Shown one piece after another: positions 56,763 through 64,000 of a stretch of DNA of 64,000 bases. The notes beneath the pieces were generated by a model that ran no database searches, was not told where the DNA came from, and saw nothing but the letters and a program-made list of their open reading frames with translations. Source of the DNA: Acidovorax sp. KKS102 (lineage in GTDB: Bacteria; Pseudomonadota; Gammaproteobacteria; Burkholderiales; Burkholderiaceae_C); assembly GCF_000302535.1 (NCBI RefSeq), contig NC_018708.1:3596001-3660000 (forward strand), read 5' to 3'. The position numbers were made by a program, and so were the translations under genes. Within the stretch, counting starts at the first letter, position 1, and each line of letters starts with the position of its first letter.

Positions 56763-56854
56763 GCGGGGTACTTTCTACGTTGTTCTGAGGTGTCCGAGGG
56801 TGGCAAGGATAATCGCGGTCTTCCTTCTGCCCACGCCACGGCGTTTTTATCTGC

Positions 56855-57106
56855 ATGCCAGCCCCTCTCGACACCTCGCGCAAGCCCAAGGCCACCAATG
56901 CCGACAAAGAGCTGCTGTTCAAGGGCGTGACCTTGGCCCTCATCGGCCTGGTCATCTTGCTGGCGCCCTATATGGCCCGCTCCACCAGCGTGCGCGACCT
57001 CATGGGCCAGGTGGCGCTGGTGGGCTGGTTTGCGCTGGTGCTGGGCATTGCGTTTGGCGTGCAGTACGGCCTGCGCCGCGCCAAAGCAGGGCGCCGCCAG
57101 CCGTGA
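56855..57106 (+). CDS. small two-helix membrane protein
   Basis: 83 residues with two membrane helices (VTLALIGLVILLAPYMARS and MGQVALVGWFALVLGIAFGV) joined by a short loop; both ends are basic. Function is not recognised. Its stop overlaps the GTG start of the next gene (GTGA), so the two are translationally coupled. Divergent from ylqF. Confidence 0.82.
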   Translation: MPAPLDTSRKPKATNADKELLFKGVTLALIGLVILLAPYMARSTSVRDLMGQVALVGWFALVLGIAFGVQYGLRRAKAGRRQP

Positions 57107-57333
57107 CCTTGCCTGAGGAGACAGCCCCGGTCCCGGCGGTGGACGGCGCCACGGCGCAAGCCATGTTCGCGGTACTGCAGCAGCGCGCGGCCGCTCTTGG
57201 CATCACACTGCGCAACCCGCCGCCCGAGCCCACGACCTGCTGCGGGCGCGGCTGCAACGGCTGCGTGTGGGAAGGGTTTCTGAGCGCCGCCGAATACTGG
57301 CGGCAAGAGGCCTTGCTGCAGCTGCAGGACTGA
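57103..57333 (+). CDS. small Cys-rich oxidoreductase-like protein
   Basis: 76 residues with GTG start. The motif TTCCGRGCNGCVWEGFLSAA is that of the oxidoreductase-like N-terminal domain family, with four closely spaced Cys that could bind Zn or an Fe-S cluster. A helix ends the protein (AEYWRQEALLQLQD). In other bacteria it is a stand-alone protein of unknown role. Coupled to the membrane protein before it. Confidence 0.82.
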   Translation: MTLPEETAPVPAVDGATAQAMFAVLQQRAAALGITLRNPPPEPTTCCGRGCNGCVWEGFLSAAEYWRQEALLQLQD

Positions 57334-57334
57334 C

Positions 57335-57400
57335 TTTGAGGCGTTTTGGGCTGGTAGCGCCAGTGCAATATGCCTGAGCAGCTACCAATTCAATAGCAGA
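57335..57400 (-). repeat. dispersed 55-bp repeat, copy I (minus strand)
   Basis: On the minus strand: AATTGGTAGCTGCTCAGGCA, TATTGCACTGGCGCTACCAG, CCCAAAA. It lies just after the gshA stop in gshA's direction. Confidence 0.75.
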
Positions 57401-57428
57401 TCAATTTGACCTGCCCCTGATCGCGCCT

Positions 57429-58955
57429 TCAGCCCAGCTGCTCCACCGCCATGTACTGCTCGCGCCATTCCTCAAACGGCAGCGTGTCTGCCGCTTCAAT
57501 CGCTTTTTGCGCGGCAATCGACTCATCGGCCATGGCCACGTAGCGCGCCTGCTGCTCGGCCGTCCAGGGCAGCGACAGCAGCGCGTCGCGGGCGGCCATG
57601 GACTGCTGGCGCGCAAAAGCTTCAAAGCTGTGCTGGTGGCTTTGCACGATGCTGTCCAGCACGCGGGCTGAGGGCGTGCGCTCGGGCGCAGCCATCAGTG
57701 CACGGGCATCGCGCAGCGCAGTGCTGTAGTCATCGGTGCCATGGGTGGCGTCCAGCGCGGCGGCCAAGGGCTCGCACGCCGCCAGCACCTCGGCGCCCCA
57801 TTCGGTCAGCAGCACGCTCTGGCCATTGCGGGACAGGCGCAGGCCGGGCTCGCGGCCGCGCTCTGCGGTCAGGTGCTGGTTCTGCTTGAGTTCGGCAATC
57901 TCGGTGGGCGTGTCGGGCGGGCTGTCAGACAGCAGGCAGTGCAGCAAGAACACATCCAGCAGGCGCATGGTGGGCGCGGTGATGCCCACAGGCACGAACG
58001 GGTCCAGGTCCATCAGGCGCACTTCGACGTATTCGACCCCACGCTCACGCAGCGCGTGCAGCGGGCGCTCGCCTGTGCGCACCGTGCGCTTGGGGCGGAT
58101 GGTGCCGTAGAACTCGTTTTCGATCTGCAGCAGGCTGGTGCCCAGCTGGTTGTAGTCGCCACCCGGGTTGCGGATGCCCACGGCTTCATAGGCCGGGTAC
58201 GGCTTGGTCAGCGCCTCGTGCAGCGAGTTGGCATAGCCCGTCAGGCCGTTGTAGCTCACGGCCAGCGTGGCCTGAGCGTCGCTCTGGTAGCCCAGGCGGC
58301 CCATGCGCAGCGAGGTGGCGTGGGGCAGGTACAGCGCGCTGCCACCCTCCATGGGCTGCAGGCGGTGTTCGCGCCCTTCCACAAAACAGGGGCACAGCGC
58401 GGGCGATGCGCCGAACAGGTACAGCAGCACAAACGCGTGGCGGCGAAAGTTGCGGATGAGCGCGAAATACTGTTCGCTGTCCACGCCCGGCAGCGACCAG
58501 TTGTAGTGAATGCCCGAAATGGTCTGCATGCGGCGGCCATAGCGGTGGCCCAGGCCCATGCGGTACACGCTCTTGGCACGGCCCACGTTGGAGCTGCCGT
58601 AGCGGCCAATCGGAATCGTCTCGTCGGTGGGCAGGCCGCAGGGCATGCTGGAGGCCCAGAGCAGCTCGCCGCCGCTGTCCTTCAGCGTGTGGTGCACGAA
58701 CTGGTGCACCTCGGTCAGCTCGTCCAGGCACTGCTGCACGCCCTTGTGGGCGCCGGTGATCAGCTCCAGTTGCGACTCACTGTAGTCCGTGGTGATCAGG
58801 GGGTGTGTGAGGGCCGAGCCCAGCGCCAGCGGGTGGGGCGTGAGGGCCAGGCCGCCGGTGGGCAGCACGCGCAGCCCTTCCTTTTCAATGCCGCGGCGAA
58901 TCCCCCCCAGGGCGTCCGCCGGGTAGGCGGCCAGTCTCTCGTGCAGTTTGCTCAT
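57429..58955 (-). CDS. gshA: glutamate-cysteine ligase
   Basis: 508 residues of the gamma-proteobacterial type (family 1). IRRGIEKEGLRVLPTGGLAL with the ATP/Glu-binding EKEGLR, TTDYSESQLELITG, and GIHYNWSLPGV are signature segments. It makes gamma-glutamylcysteine, the first step of glutathione synthesis, and so supports the glutathione-dependent enzymes elsewhere in the window. Start at 58955 (MSKLHERL); gshB is not in this window. Confidence 0.93.
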   Translation of the reverse strand: MSKLHERLAAYPADALGGIRRGIEKEGLRVLPTGGLALTPHPLALGSALTHPLITTDYSESQLELITGAHKGVQQCLDELTEVHQFVHHTLKDSGGELLWASSMPCGLPTDETIPIGRYGSSNVGRAKSVYRMGLGHRYGRRMQTISGIHYNWSLPGVDSEQYFALIRNFRRHAFVLLYLFGASPALCPCFVEGREHRLQPMEGGSALYLPHATSLRMGRLGYQSDAQATLAVSYNGLTGYANSLHEALTKPYPAYEAVGIRNPGGDYNQLGTSLLQIENEFYGTIRPKRTVRTGERPLHALRERGVEYVEVRLMDLDPFVPVGITAPTMRLLDVFLLHCLLSDSPPDTPTEIAELKQNQHLTAERGREPGLRLSRNGQSVLLTEWGAEVLAACEPLAAALDATHGTDDYSTALRDARALMAAPERTPSARVLDSIVQSHQHSFEAFARQQSMAARDALLSLPWTAEQQARYVAMADESIAAQKAIEAADTLPFEEWREQYMAVEQLG

Positions 58956-59026
58956 ATGTTTATACCGATCCAACTTCTGTCGGCCCGGAACTTAGCACGT
59001 TGAGCGCTGGCCCGCCCACGGGGGTG

Positions 59027-59935
59027 TCAAGCCCTTGCGGCCAAAGCGCGTCCAACCTCGTTGGTTCCTTGCGCTGCGCCACTTTGTGGTACTTGCTCGC
59101 CCGCCCGCTCCGTCACCTCGGCCAAGCGGGCCGCCAGTTGCTCGGGCACATCGGCGCCAATACCCAAGTGGATGCCCTGTGTGAGGGTGATATGGGCCGC
59201 TTCAAACGTGCCCGCACCGGCACACAAAATGGTGCGCGAAGGCGCGCTTTCGTGCGCCAGCACCAGCATGGCGGGCACCACGGCCTCGGGCTTCAGGGCG
59301 TCCAGCACCTCCTGGGGCATCAGGCCCTCGGTCATGCGCGTGGCGGCCGTGGGGGCCAGGGCGTTCACGTGGATGTTGTACTTGGCGCCTTCGATGGCCA
59401 GGGTCTGCATCAGCCCCACCTGGGCCAGCTTGGCTGCGCCGTAGTTGGCCTGGCCAAAGTTGCCGTACAGGCCAGTGGAGGATGTCGTCATGACGATGCG
59501 GCCGTACTGCTGGGCCACCATGTGCGGCCACACGGCCTTGCAGCAGTTAGCGGCGCCCATCAGATGCACATCCACCACCAGGCGGAAGTCGGCCATGTCC
59601 ATCTTGGCGAAAGACTTGTCGCGCAGGATGCCGGCGTTGTTGACCAGGATGTCCACCCGGCCCCAGGCGTCAATGGCTTGCTGCACCATGGCCTCCACGG
59701 CCGCAAAGTCGGTGACCGACGCGCCATTGGCCAGCGCCTCGCCGCCTGCGGCGCGGATCTCGTCGACCACAGCCTGCGCGGCCGTCACCGTGCCGCCGCT
59801 GCCGTCCACCGCGCCGCCCAGGTCATTGACCAGCACCTTGGCGCCGCGCTGGGCCAGCGCCAGAGCATGCTGGCGGCCCAGGCCGCCGCCCGCGCCCGTC
59901 ACGATGGCCACGCGGCCTTGGAAATCAATACCCAT
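59027..59935 (-). CDS. short-chain dehydrogenase (hydroxyacyl-CoA dehydrogenase-like)
   Basis: 302 residues. NAD(P)-binding TGAGGGLGRQHALALAQRGA, NNAGILRD, catalytic Ser in TTSSTGLYGNFGQ and the YGAAK catalytic pair are present. The longer size and NDLGGAVDGSGG resemble the dehydrogenase domain of peroxisomal multifunctional enzyme 2, which oxidises (R)-3-hydroxyacyl-CoA. The start at 59935 follows AGGAGAACCTTCACC. It stands alone; the 315-base gap upstream holds only repeat J. Confidence 0.87.
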   Translation of the reverse strand: MGIDFQGRVAIVTGAGGGLGRQHALALAQRGAKVLVNDLGGAVDGSGGTVTAAQAVVDEIRAAGGEALANGASVTDFAAVEAMVQQAIDAWGRVDILVNNAGILRDKSFAKMDMADFRLVVDVHLMGAANCCKAVWPHMVAQQYGRIVMTTSSTGLYGNFGQANYGAAKLAQVGLMQTLAIEGAKYNIHVNALAPTAATRMTEGLMPQEVLDALKPEAVVPAMLVLAHESAPSRTILCAGAGTFEAAHITLTQGIHLGIGADVPEQLAARLAEVTERAGEQVPQSGAAQGTNEVGRALAARA

Positions 59936-60184
59936 GGTGAAGGTTCTCCTGTTGTCTTGGTCGATGAATGTGGAACGCAAAAACCCCTGGCACCCCACCG
60001 CAGGTGTGGATGCCGCGCGCTGCACTGTAAGCCACTGCGGGGCCCGTGCGCGTTGCGCAGGCGACTGGATACCGCACCAACCCCCTTCCAGAGCCAGAAC
60101 ATGGCGCGCGGTAACGCGGCACATTGGGAATAATGGGCAGCTGCGCAGGCCTCCAAGAGGGGCTGGCGCATCCCTCCCTCACTC

Positions 60185-60240
60185 ATTTTTTGATAGCTGC
60201 TAGCGCACGCAGTACTAGCGCTACCGGCCACTTTGACCCA
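60185..60240 (+). repeat. dispersed 55-bp repeat, copy J
   Basis: TTTTTTGATAGCTGCTAGCG, CACGCAGTACTAGCGCTACC, GGCCACTTTGACC. It ends ten bases before the DUF427 start. Confidence 0.82.
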
Positions 60241-60250
60241 AGGATCTCCC

Positions 60251-60532
60251 ATGAAAGCCATCTGGAACGGTGTAGTGCTTGCCGAAAGCGATGACACGGT
60301 GGTGGTGGAAGGCAACCACTACTTTCCCGAAAGCGCGCTGCACCGCGAGTACTTCACGTTCAGCAACCACAAGACCACCTGCGCCTGGAAGGGCCAGGCC
60401 AGCTACCTGTCGCTGCTGGTCAACGGCGAGATGAACACCGACGCCGCCTGGTTTTACGCCGACCCCAAGCCCGAGGCCGCCGAGATCAAGGGCCGCGTCG
60501 CGTTCTGGAAGGGCGTGAAGGTCACGGCCTGA
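60251..60532 (+). CDS. DUF427-family protein
   Basis: 93 residues. MKAIWNGVVLAESDDTVVVE, YFPESALHREYF, then TTCAWKGQASYLSLLVNGE and AAWFYADPKPEAAEIKGRVA are the conserved parts of DUF427, a compact beta-rich cytosolic fold (CENP-V/tyrosine-rich type). Function unknown. The ATG at 60251 follows AAGGATC. Nothing else is encoded before the DnaA-box region. Confidence 0.92.
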   Translation: MKAIWNGVVLAESDDTVVVEGNHYFPESALHREYFTFSNHKTTCAWKGQASYLSLLVNGEMNTDAAWFYADPKPEAAEIKGRVAFWKGVKVTA

Positions 60533-60556
60533 AACGGCCTGCCAGCACGCTCAGCA

Positions 60557-60950
60557 GGTTATCCCTGCGCGCGCTGGACAATCATGTGGATAAGTTTTGG
60601 CAAGTCCTGTATGACAACGCCAAGTGCTTGATTTGCAAGGGAATGCACTGCATTGCCTCATTTTTAGGCAATTTACAAAATCGTGGTGCGGGTTATCCCA
60701 ACAGGCACTGGACAATGGTGTGGATAACCTTGGATAAGCCTTGCATGACAGGTTTAAGTGCTTGATTTACAAAGGATATCCTTGTGTCGCTCAAAAAATA
60801 GGCACTCACATACCGCTGTGGGTGGACCGTATCCACCGCCCCGTGGAAGGCTCCAAAACCCCTGGTTATCCCTGTCTGCACTGGACAATCTTGTGGATAA
60901 CTGTGAACAAGCCTTGTATGACAGTTTTAAGTCATTGATTTACAAGGAAA
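60557..60950. promoter_or_regulatory. triple repeat region with three perfect DnaA boxes
   Basis: Three diverged direct repeats start at 60557, 60691 and 60864. Each has GGTTATCCC, then CTGGACAAT, then TGTGGATAA (exact complement of TTATCCACA) at 60585-60593, 60719-60727 and 60892-60900. Each continues with a TGTATGACA-like and a TTGATTTACAAGG-like segment. It fills the 566-base gap (60533-61098), is AT-richer than its surroundings and holds no convincing gene. A DnaA-binding locus is likely; true origin function is not shown. Confidence 0.7.
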
Positions 60951-61032
60951 CTTCTTGTGCCGCTGAAAAAACAGGCAGCTACGGTGGGTAAGGCGTCTGA
61001 GGTACAGTCCACGGCGGTTCTTTGTTGACCGC

Positions 61033-61085
61033 TCTTTATTTCATAGCTGCCCGCGCATGATCCACTAGCGCTAGCGGCCCAAAAC
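61033..61085 (+). repeat. dispersed 55-bp repeat, copy K
   Basis: TTCATAGCTGCCCGCGCATG, ATCCACTAGCGCTAGCGGCC, CAAAAC. It ends 13 bases before the methyltransferase start. Confidence 0.82.
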
Positions 61086-61098
61086 ACTCCATATCCTC

Positions 61099-61737
61099 GT
61101 GTCCACCCCGCCCCTTCAGCACAGCCCCGCCGCAGAGCGCAACCAGGGGCCCATCTTGGCCCAGTTGCTGGCGTTGTTGCCCCCCACCGGCACTGCGCTG
61201 GAGATCGCCAGCGGCACCGGCCAGCATGCGGCCCACTTTGCAGCCGCCCTGCCCGACTGGACCTGGCAGCCCACCGACCTGCACGACACGCACTTTGGCT
61301 CCATCACCGGCTGGGCCACGCAGTCTGGTGCCCGCAACGTGCAGGCGCCACGGCGGCTGGACGTGCTGCACGACCGCTGGCCCAGCGAGGGCCCGGCATT
61401 CGGCGCCGCATCGTTTGACCTGGTCTACTGCGCCAACATGCTGCACATCGCCCCCTGGGCCTGCTGCACCGGGCTGATGCAGGGCACAGCGCGGCACCTG
61501 GCACCGGGCGGTCGCCTGGTCGCGTATGGCCCCTACCTCGAAGACGGCGTCGCCACCGCACCGGGCAACCTGGCCTTCGACGCCAGCCTGCGTGCACAAG
61601 ACACCGCCTGGGGCATTCGCCGCATCGAAGACGTAGCGGCCGTGGCTGCCCAGGCCGGCCTGCAACTGGCCGCGCGGCACCCCATGCCCGCCAACAACCT
61701 GCTGCTGGTGTGGACCCACGCCGCCCACCAACCCTGA
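61099..61737 (+). CDS. DUF938 SAM-dependent methyltransferase-like protein
   Basis: 212 residues with GTG start. HSPAAERNQGPILAQLLALL, the SAM motif LEIASGTGQHAAHFA, the acidic TDLHD and LVYCANMLHIAPW are typical of DUF938. The core Rossmann fold suggests S-adenosylmethionine binding; the acceptor is unknown. It is followed 12 bases later by a ferredoxin on the same strand and probably shares its transcript. Confidence 0.9.
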   Translation: MSTPPLQHSPAAERNQGPILAQLLALLPPTGTALEIASGTGQHAAHFAAALPDWTWQPTDLHDTHFGSITGWATQSGARNVQAPRRLDVLHDRWPSEGPAFGAASFDLVYCANMLHIAPWACCTGLMQGTARHLAPGGRLVAYGPYLEDGVATAPGNLAFDASLRAQDTAWGIRRIEDVAAVAAQAGLQLAARHPMPANNLLLVWTHAAHQP

Positions 61738-61749
61738 AGTGACACGCCC

Positions 61750-62046
61750 ATGACGACACCCCCCGCCGCCCCCTTCTTCATCGCCAAGGTCGAGCCCGAT
61801 GGCACCCAGTGCGACGCCTGGCCCGAGCAGCCGCTGCTGCTGTCCATGGAGCAAGGCGGCATCGACTGGCCCAGCTCCTGCCGCAATGGCACCTGCCGCA
61901 CCTGCCTGGGCCAACTGGTCGAAGGCACCGTGCGCTACGCCATCGAATGGCCAGGCCTCACGGCGGAGGAAAAGGAAGAAGGCTGCGTGCTGCCCTGCGT
62001 GGCCTACCCCATGTCGGACGTGGTGCTGCAGGGCAGCGCCATCTGA
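61750..62046 (+). CDS. 2Fe-2S ferredoxin
   Basis: 98 residues of plant-type fold. The cluster ligands are in SSCRNGTCRTC (three Cys) plus a distant fourth Cys in GCVLPCVA. It transfers electrons to an unidentified partner; the length fits small bacterial ferredoxins of this class. GLTAEEKEEGCVLPC is the common spacing. It comes directly after the DUF938 gene and before a palindromic element. Confidence 0.93.
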   Translation: MTTPPAAPFFIAKVEPDGTQCDAWPEQPLLLSMEQGGIDWPSSCRNGTCRTCLGQLVEGTVRYAIEWPGLTAEEKEEGCVLPCVAYPMSDVVLQGSAI

Positions 62047-62119
62047 TCTGCGTCAGGCGCCGCGCCTTTCAGAAGCCAAGCAGGCCCCGGTGCACTAAAA
62101 TCCTAGGCTTTGGGGGCCA

Positions 62120-62279
62120 GGGAGCCTCTGCATGAATGACGCGGCGTGTGCGCTGCGGATCGGGATGGGTTGCAAGGCGCAAAGCACAGCAATAGCGGGG
62201 CTATTGCGAGCATTTGCAACGCAGCAGACCGCCCGAGACCGCAGATGCACGCGGTGCGATGATTCATGCAGAGGCTCCC
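62120..62279. mobile_element. palindromic MITE-like element (P5)
   Basis: GGGAGCCTCTGCATGAAT at 62120-62137 is repeated inverted at 62262-62279 (perfect 18-base arms). The core (62172-62225) has GCAAGGCGCAAAG, a CAATAGC/GCTATTG hairpin and ATTTGCAACGCAGC, matching element P2; 62218-62242 matches P4 inverted. The ends resemble those of IS5-group elements. No CTAG duplication is visible here. It fills most of the 386-base gap before ribBA. Confidence 0.8.
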
Positions 62280-62432
62280 CAGCTCCTTTGACGTGCGGCA
62301 GCGCCGCATCGCATGTTCTTTGGGGCGGTTTCTTGGGGGCACACCAGCTGCCTTCGGCCACGGGGACCTGTGCTGCAGCACGCCGCCAGCTGGCAAGCCG
62401 CCAGAGGCTCCCACAGAAAGCCCCAACCTTCC

Positions 62433-63554
62433 ATGAACACCCCCCTCACCCCCGTGCCGATCTCGCCTGTCGAGGACATCGTGGCCGAGATGCGCGCCGG
62501 GCGCATCGTCATCCTGGTGGATGAAGAAGACCGCGAAAACGAAGGCGACCTCGTCCTGGCCGCCGACCACGTGACGCCCGAGGCCATCAACTTCATGGCC
62601 CGCTTTGGCCGGGGCCTGATCTGCCTGACGCTCACGCGCGAGCGCTGCGAATTCCTCAAGCTGCCGCCCATGGCCGCGCGCAATGGCACGGTGTACAGCA
62701 CCGCGTTCACCGTCTCCATCGAAGCGGCAGAGGGTGTGACCACCGGCATCTCGGCCGCCGACCGCGCCCGCACCGTGCAGGTGGCGGTGGACCGCAACAG
62801 CCAGCCCAGCGACCTGGTGCAGCCCGGCCACATCTTCCCGCTGCAAGCGGTGGACGGCGGCGTGCTGATGCGCGCGGGCCATACCGAAGCCGGTTGCGAC
62901 CTGGCCGCCATGGCAGGCTGCAGCCCCGCATCGGTGATCTGCGAGATCATGAAGGACGACGGCACCATGGCCCGTCTGCCTGATCTGCAGCTGTTTGCGG
63001 CCGAGCGAGGCCTCAAGATCGGCACTATTGCCGACCTCATCGAATACCGCAGCCGCAACGAGTCGCTGGTCGAAAAGGTCGGCACGCGCACGCTGCACAC
63101 AGCCTATGGCGAGTTCACCGCCCACGCCTTCCGCGACCAACCCAGCCAGGCCGTTCACCTGGCACTGGTCAAGGGCCAATGGAGCGCCAACGACGTGGTG
63201 CCCGTGCGGGTGCACGAGCCGCTGTCGGTGTTCGATGCGCTCGAAGTCAACCGCTCCATGCACTCGTGGGGCCTGGACACCAGCCTGCAATACCTGGCCA
63301 AACAGGGCAAAGGCGTGGCCGTGCTGCTGAACTGCGGCGAAAGCGCCGCGCAACTGCTGGCGCAGTTTGAAGGCACCGCCCGCTCCGCCCAGGCGCCCGA
63401 GCGCGGCCGCATGGACCTGCGCACCTATGGCGTGGGCGCGCAGATCCTGCGCGAATGCGGCGTGCACAAGATGGCGCTGATGGGCCAGCCACGCCGCATG
63501 CCCAGCATGACCGGCTACGGCCTCGAAATCACCGGCTTCATCCCCAAGGAATAA
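62433..63554 (+). CDS. ribBA: 3,4-dihydroxy-2-butanone-4-phosphate synthase with degenerate GTP cyclohydrolase II domain
   Basis: 373 residues. The RibB domain (1-205) is intact: [32 protein letters not shown], and [16 protein letters not shown]. The RibA-type half (about 210-373) lacks the zinc-binding Cys triad (normally in CLTGDVFGSxRCDC): the corresponding region is [20 protein letters not shown]. So only the RibB step of riboflavin synthesis is expected. Common in beta-proteobacteria. No FMN riboswitch was seen upstream. ribH follows five bases later. Confidence 0.92.
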   Translation: MNTPLTPVPISPVEDIVAEMRAGRIVILVDEEDRENEGDLVLAADHVTPEAINFMARFGRGLICLTLTRERCEFLKLPPMAARNGTVYSTAFTVSIEAAEGVTTGISAADRARTVQVAVDRNSQPSDLVQPGHIFPLQAVDGGVLMRAGHTEAGCDLAAMAGCSPASVICEIMKDDGTMARLPDLQLFAAERGLKIGTIADLIEYRSRNESLVEKVGTRTLHTAYGEFTAHAFRDQPSQAVHLALVKGQWSANDVVPVRVHEPLSVFDALEVNRSMHSWGLDTSLQYLAKQGKGVAVLLNCGESAAQLLAQFEGTARSAQAPERGRMDLRTYGVGAQILRECGVHKMALMGQPRRMPSMTGYGLEITGFIPKE

Positions 63555-63559
63555 AAAAT

Positions 63560-64000
63560 ATGTTTGGCGCAGACAAAGGCACCGCAGACAAACTGGACGG
63601 CAAGAAGCTGCACATCGGCATCGTGCAGGCCCGTTTCAACGAGAGCATCACCAACACCCTGGCCGCCGCCTGCCGCGCAGAGCTGCTGGCCCTGGGCGTG
63701 CAGGAAAAGCACATCAAGCATGTGCTGGTGCCCGGCGCACTCGAAGTGCCCGTGGCCCTGCAGGCCATGGCCGAGAGCGATGAATACGACGCGCTGATTG
63801 CGCTGGGCTGCATCATCCGGGGCGAGACCTACCACTTCGAGCTGGTGGCCAACGAATCCGGCGCGGGCGTCACGCGCCTTTCGCTCGACTACCAGATTCC
63901 GATTGCCAACGCCATCATCACCACCGAAAACATGGAACAGGCCATCGCCCGCCAGACCGAAAAGGGTGTGGACGCGGCCCGCGTGGCAGTGGAAATGGCC
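63560..64000 (+). CDS. ribH: 6,7-dimethyl-8-ribityllumazine synthase (3' truncated by window)
   Basis: 147 residues are visible and the frame runs past the window end. [56 protein letters not shown] (with the catalytic His and phosphate-binding Arg-Gly) and [15 protein letters not shown] are typical. It condenses the RibB product with the pyrimidine intermediate, penultimate step to riboflavin. It is just after ribBA and clearly part of the same operon. Confidence 0.95.
   Translation, partial: MFGADKGTADKLDGKKLHIGIVQARFNESITNTLAAACRAELLALGVQEKHIKHVLVPGALEVPVALQAMAESDEYDALIALGCIIRGETYHFELVANESGAGVTRLSLDYQIPIANAIITTENMEQAIARQTEKGVDAARVAVEMA

Noticed and set aside
60557..60950. CRISPR-like array
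   Set aside because: Only three units of unequal spacing (134 and 173 bases), diverged, with no cas genes and with DnaA boxes inside the repeat.
60557..60950. The main chromosomal origin oriC
   Set aside because: No dnaA, dnaN, gidA or rpmH genes nearby; only a DnaA-binding locus can be proposed.
62280..62432. FMN riboswitch before ribBA
   Set aside because: The conserved RFN core segments are not visible; the leader consists of palindrome P5 and unstructured GC-rich sequence.

Overview
The window is one 64-kb piece of a GC-rich beta-proteobacterial chromosome. Protein content, the many tightly packed convergent gene pairs and the intergenic repeats all suggest the family Comamonadaceae, probably Acidovorax or a close relative. 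This placement comes from recognising the proteins, not from a search. No tRNA, rRNA, CRISPR array or prophage was seen.

Layout. 0-9 kb: the end of an MtfA-type peptidase, then a methionine-catabolism cluster (methionine gamma-lyase, a homodimeric 2-oxoacid dehydrogenase E1 and two Lrp/AsnC regulators with operator-like sites), then an esterase, an extradiol dioxygenase, arfB, aroQ and a small secreted protein. 9-14 kb: glnS followed by an AT-rich DUF262/DUF1524 (GmrSD-like) nuclease gene cut in two by a complete IS481-family element. 14-24 kb: small conserved genes, an MntA-HepT pair whose toxin gene has an in-frame stop, a zinc carboxypeptidase-like protein, a secreted serine protease coupled to an FHA membrane protein, a periplasmic dehydratase-like protein and cardiolipin synthase. 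24-38 kb: M23 peptidase, two pseudouridine synthases, two coupled GSTs with a divergent LysR regulator, a thermonuclease, an MFS exporter, a DUF1800/DUF1501 pair and a DHH phosphoesterase. 38-45 kb: two decayed genes (response regulator/HD-GYP and histidine phosphatase) beside an intact hybrid histidine kinase. 45-57 kb: transporters, a 1047-residue unknown protein, a c-di-GMP enzyme and the GTPase YlqF. 57-64 kb: gshA, an SDR, DUF427, a repeat region with three perfect DnaA boxes, a methyltransferase, a ferredoxin, ribBA and ribH (cut by the window end).

Non-coding structure is the most unusual part. About eleven copies of a ~55-bp repeat sit in the gaps. Five long palindromes are present; three are bounded by CTAG, and three share internal sequence, which suggests non-autonomous mobile elements. 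The IS481 insertion lies in GCTAGC, a typical target of that family. Several genes are freshly broken: the DUF262 nuclease by the IS, HepT by a stop codon, and the response regulator and phosphatase by frameshifts. The broken genes are a defence nuclease, a toxin and signalling proteins rather than core metabolism.
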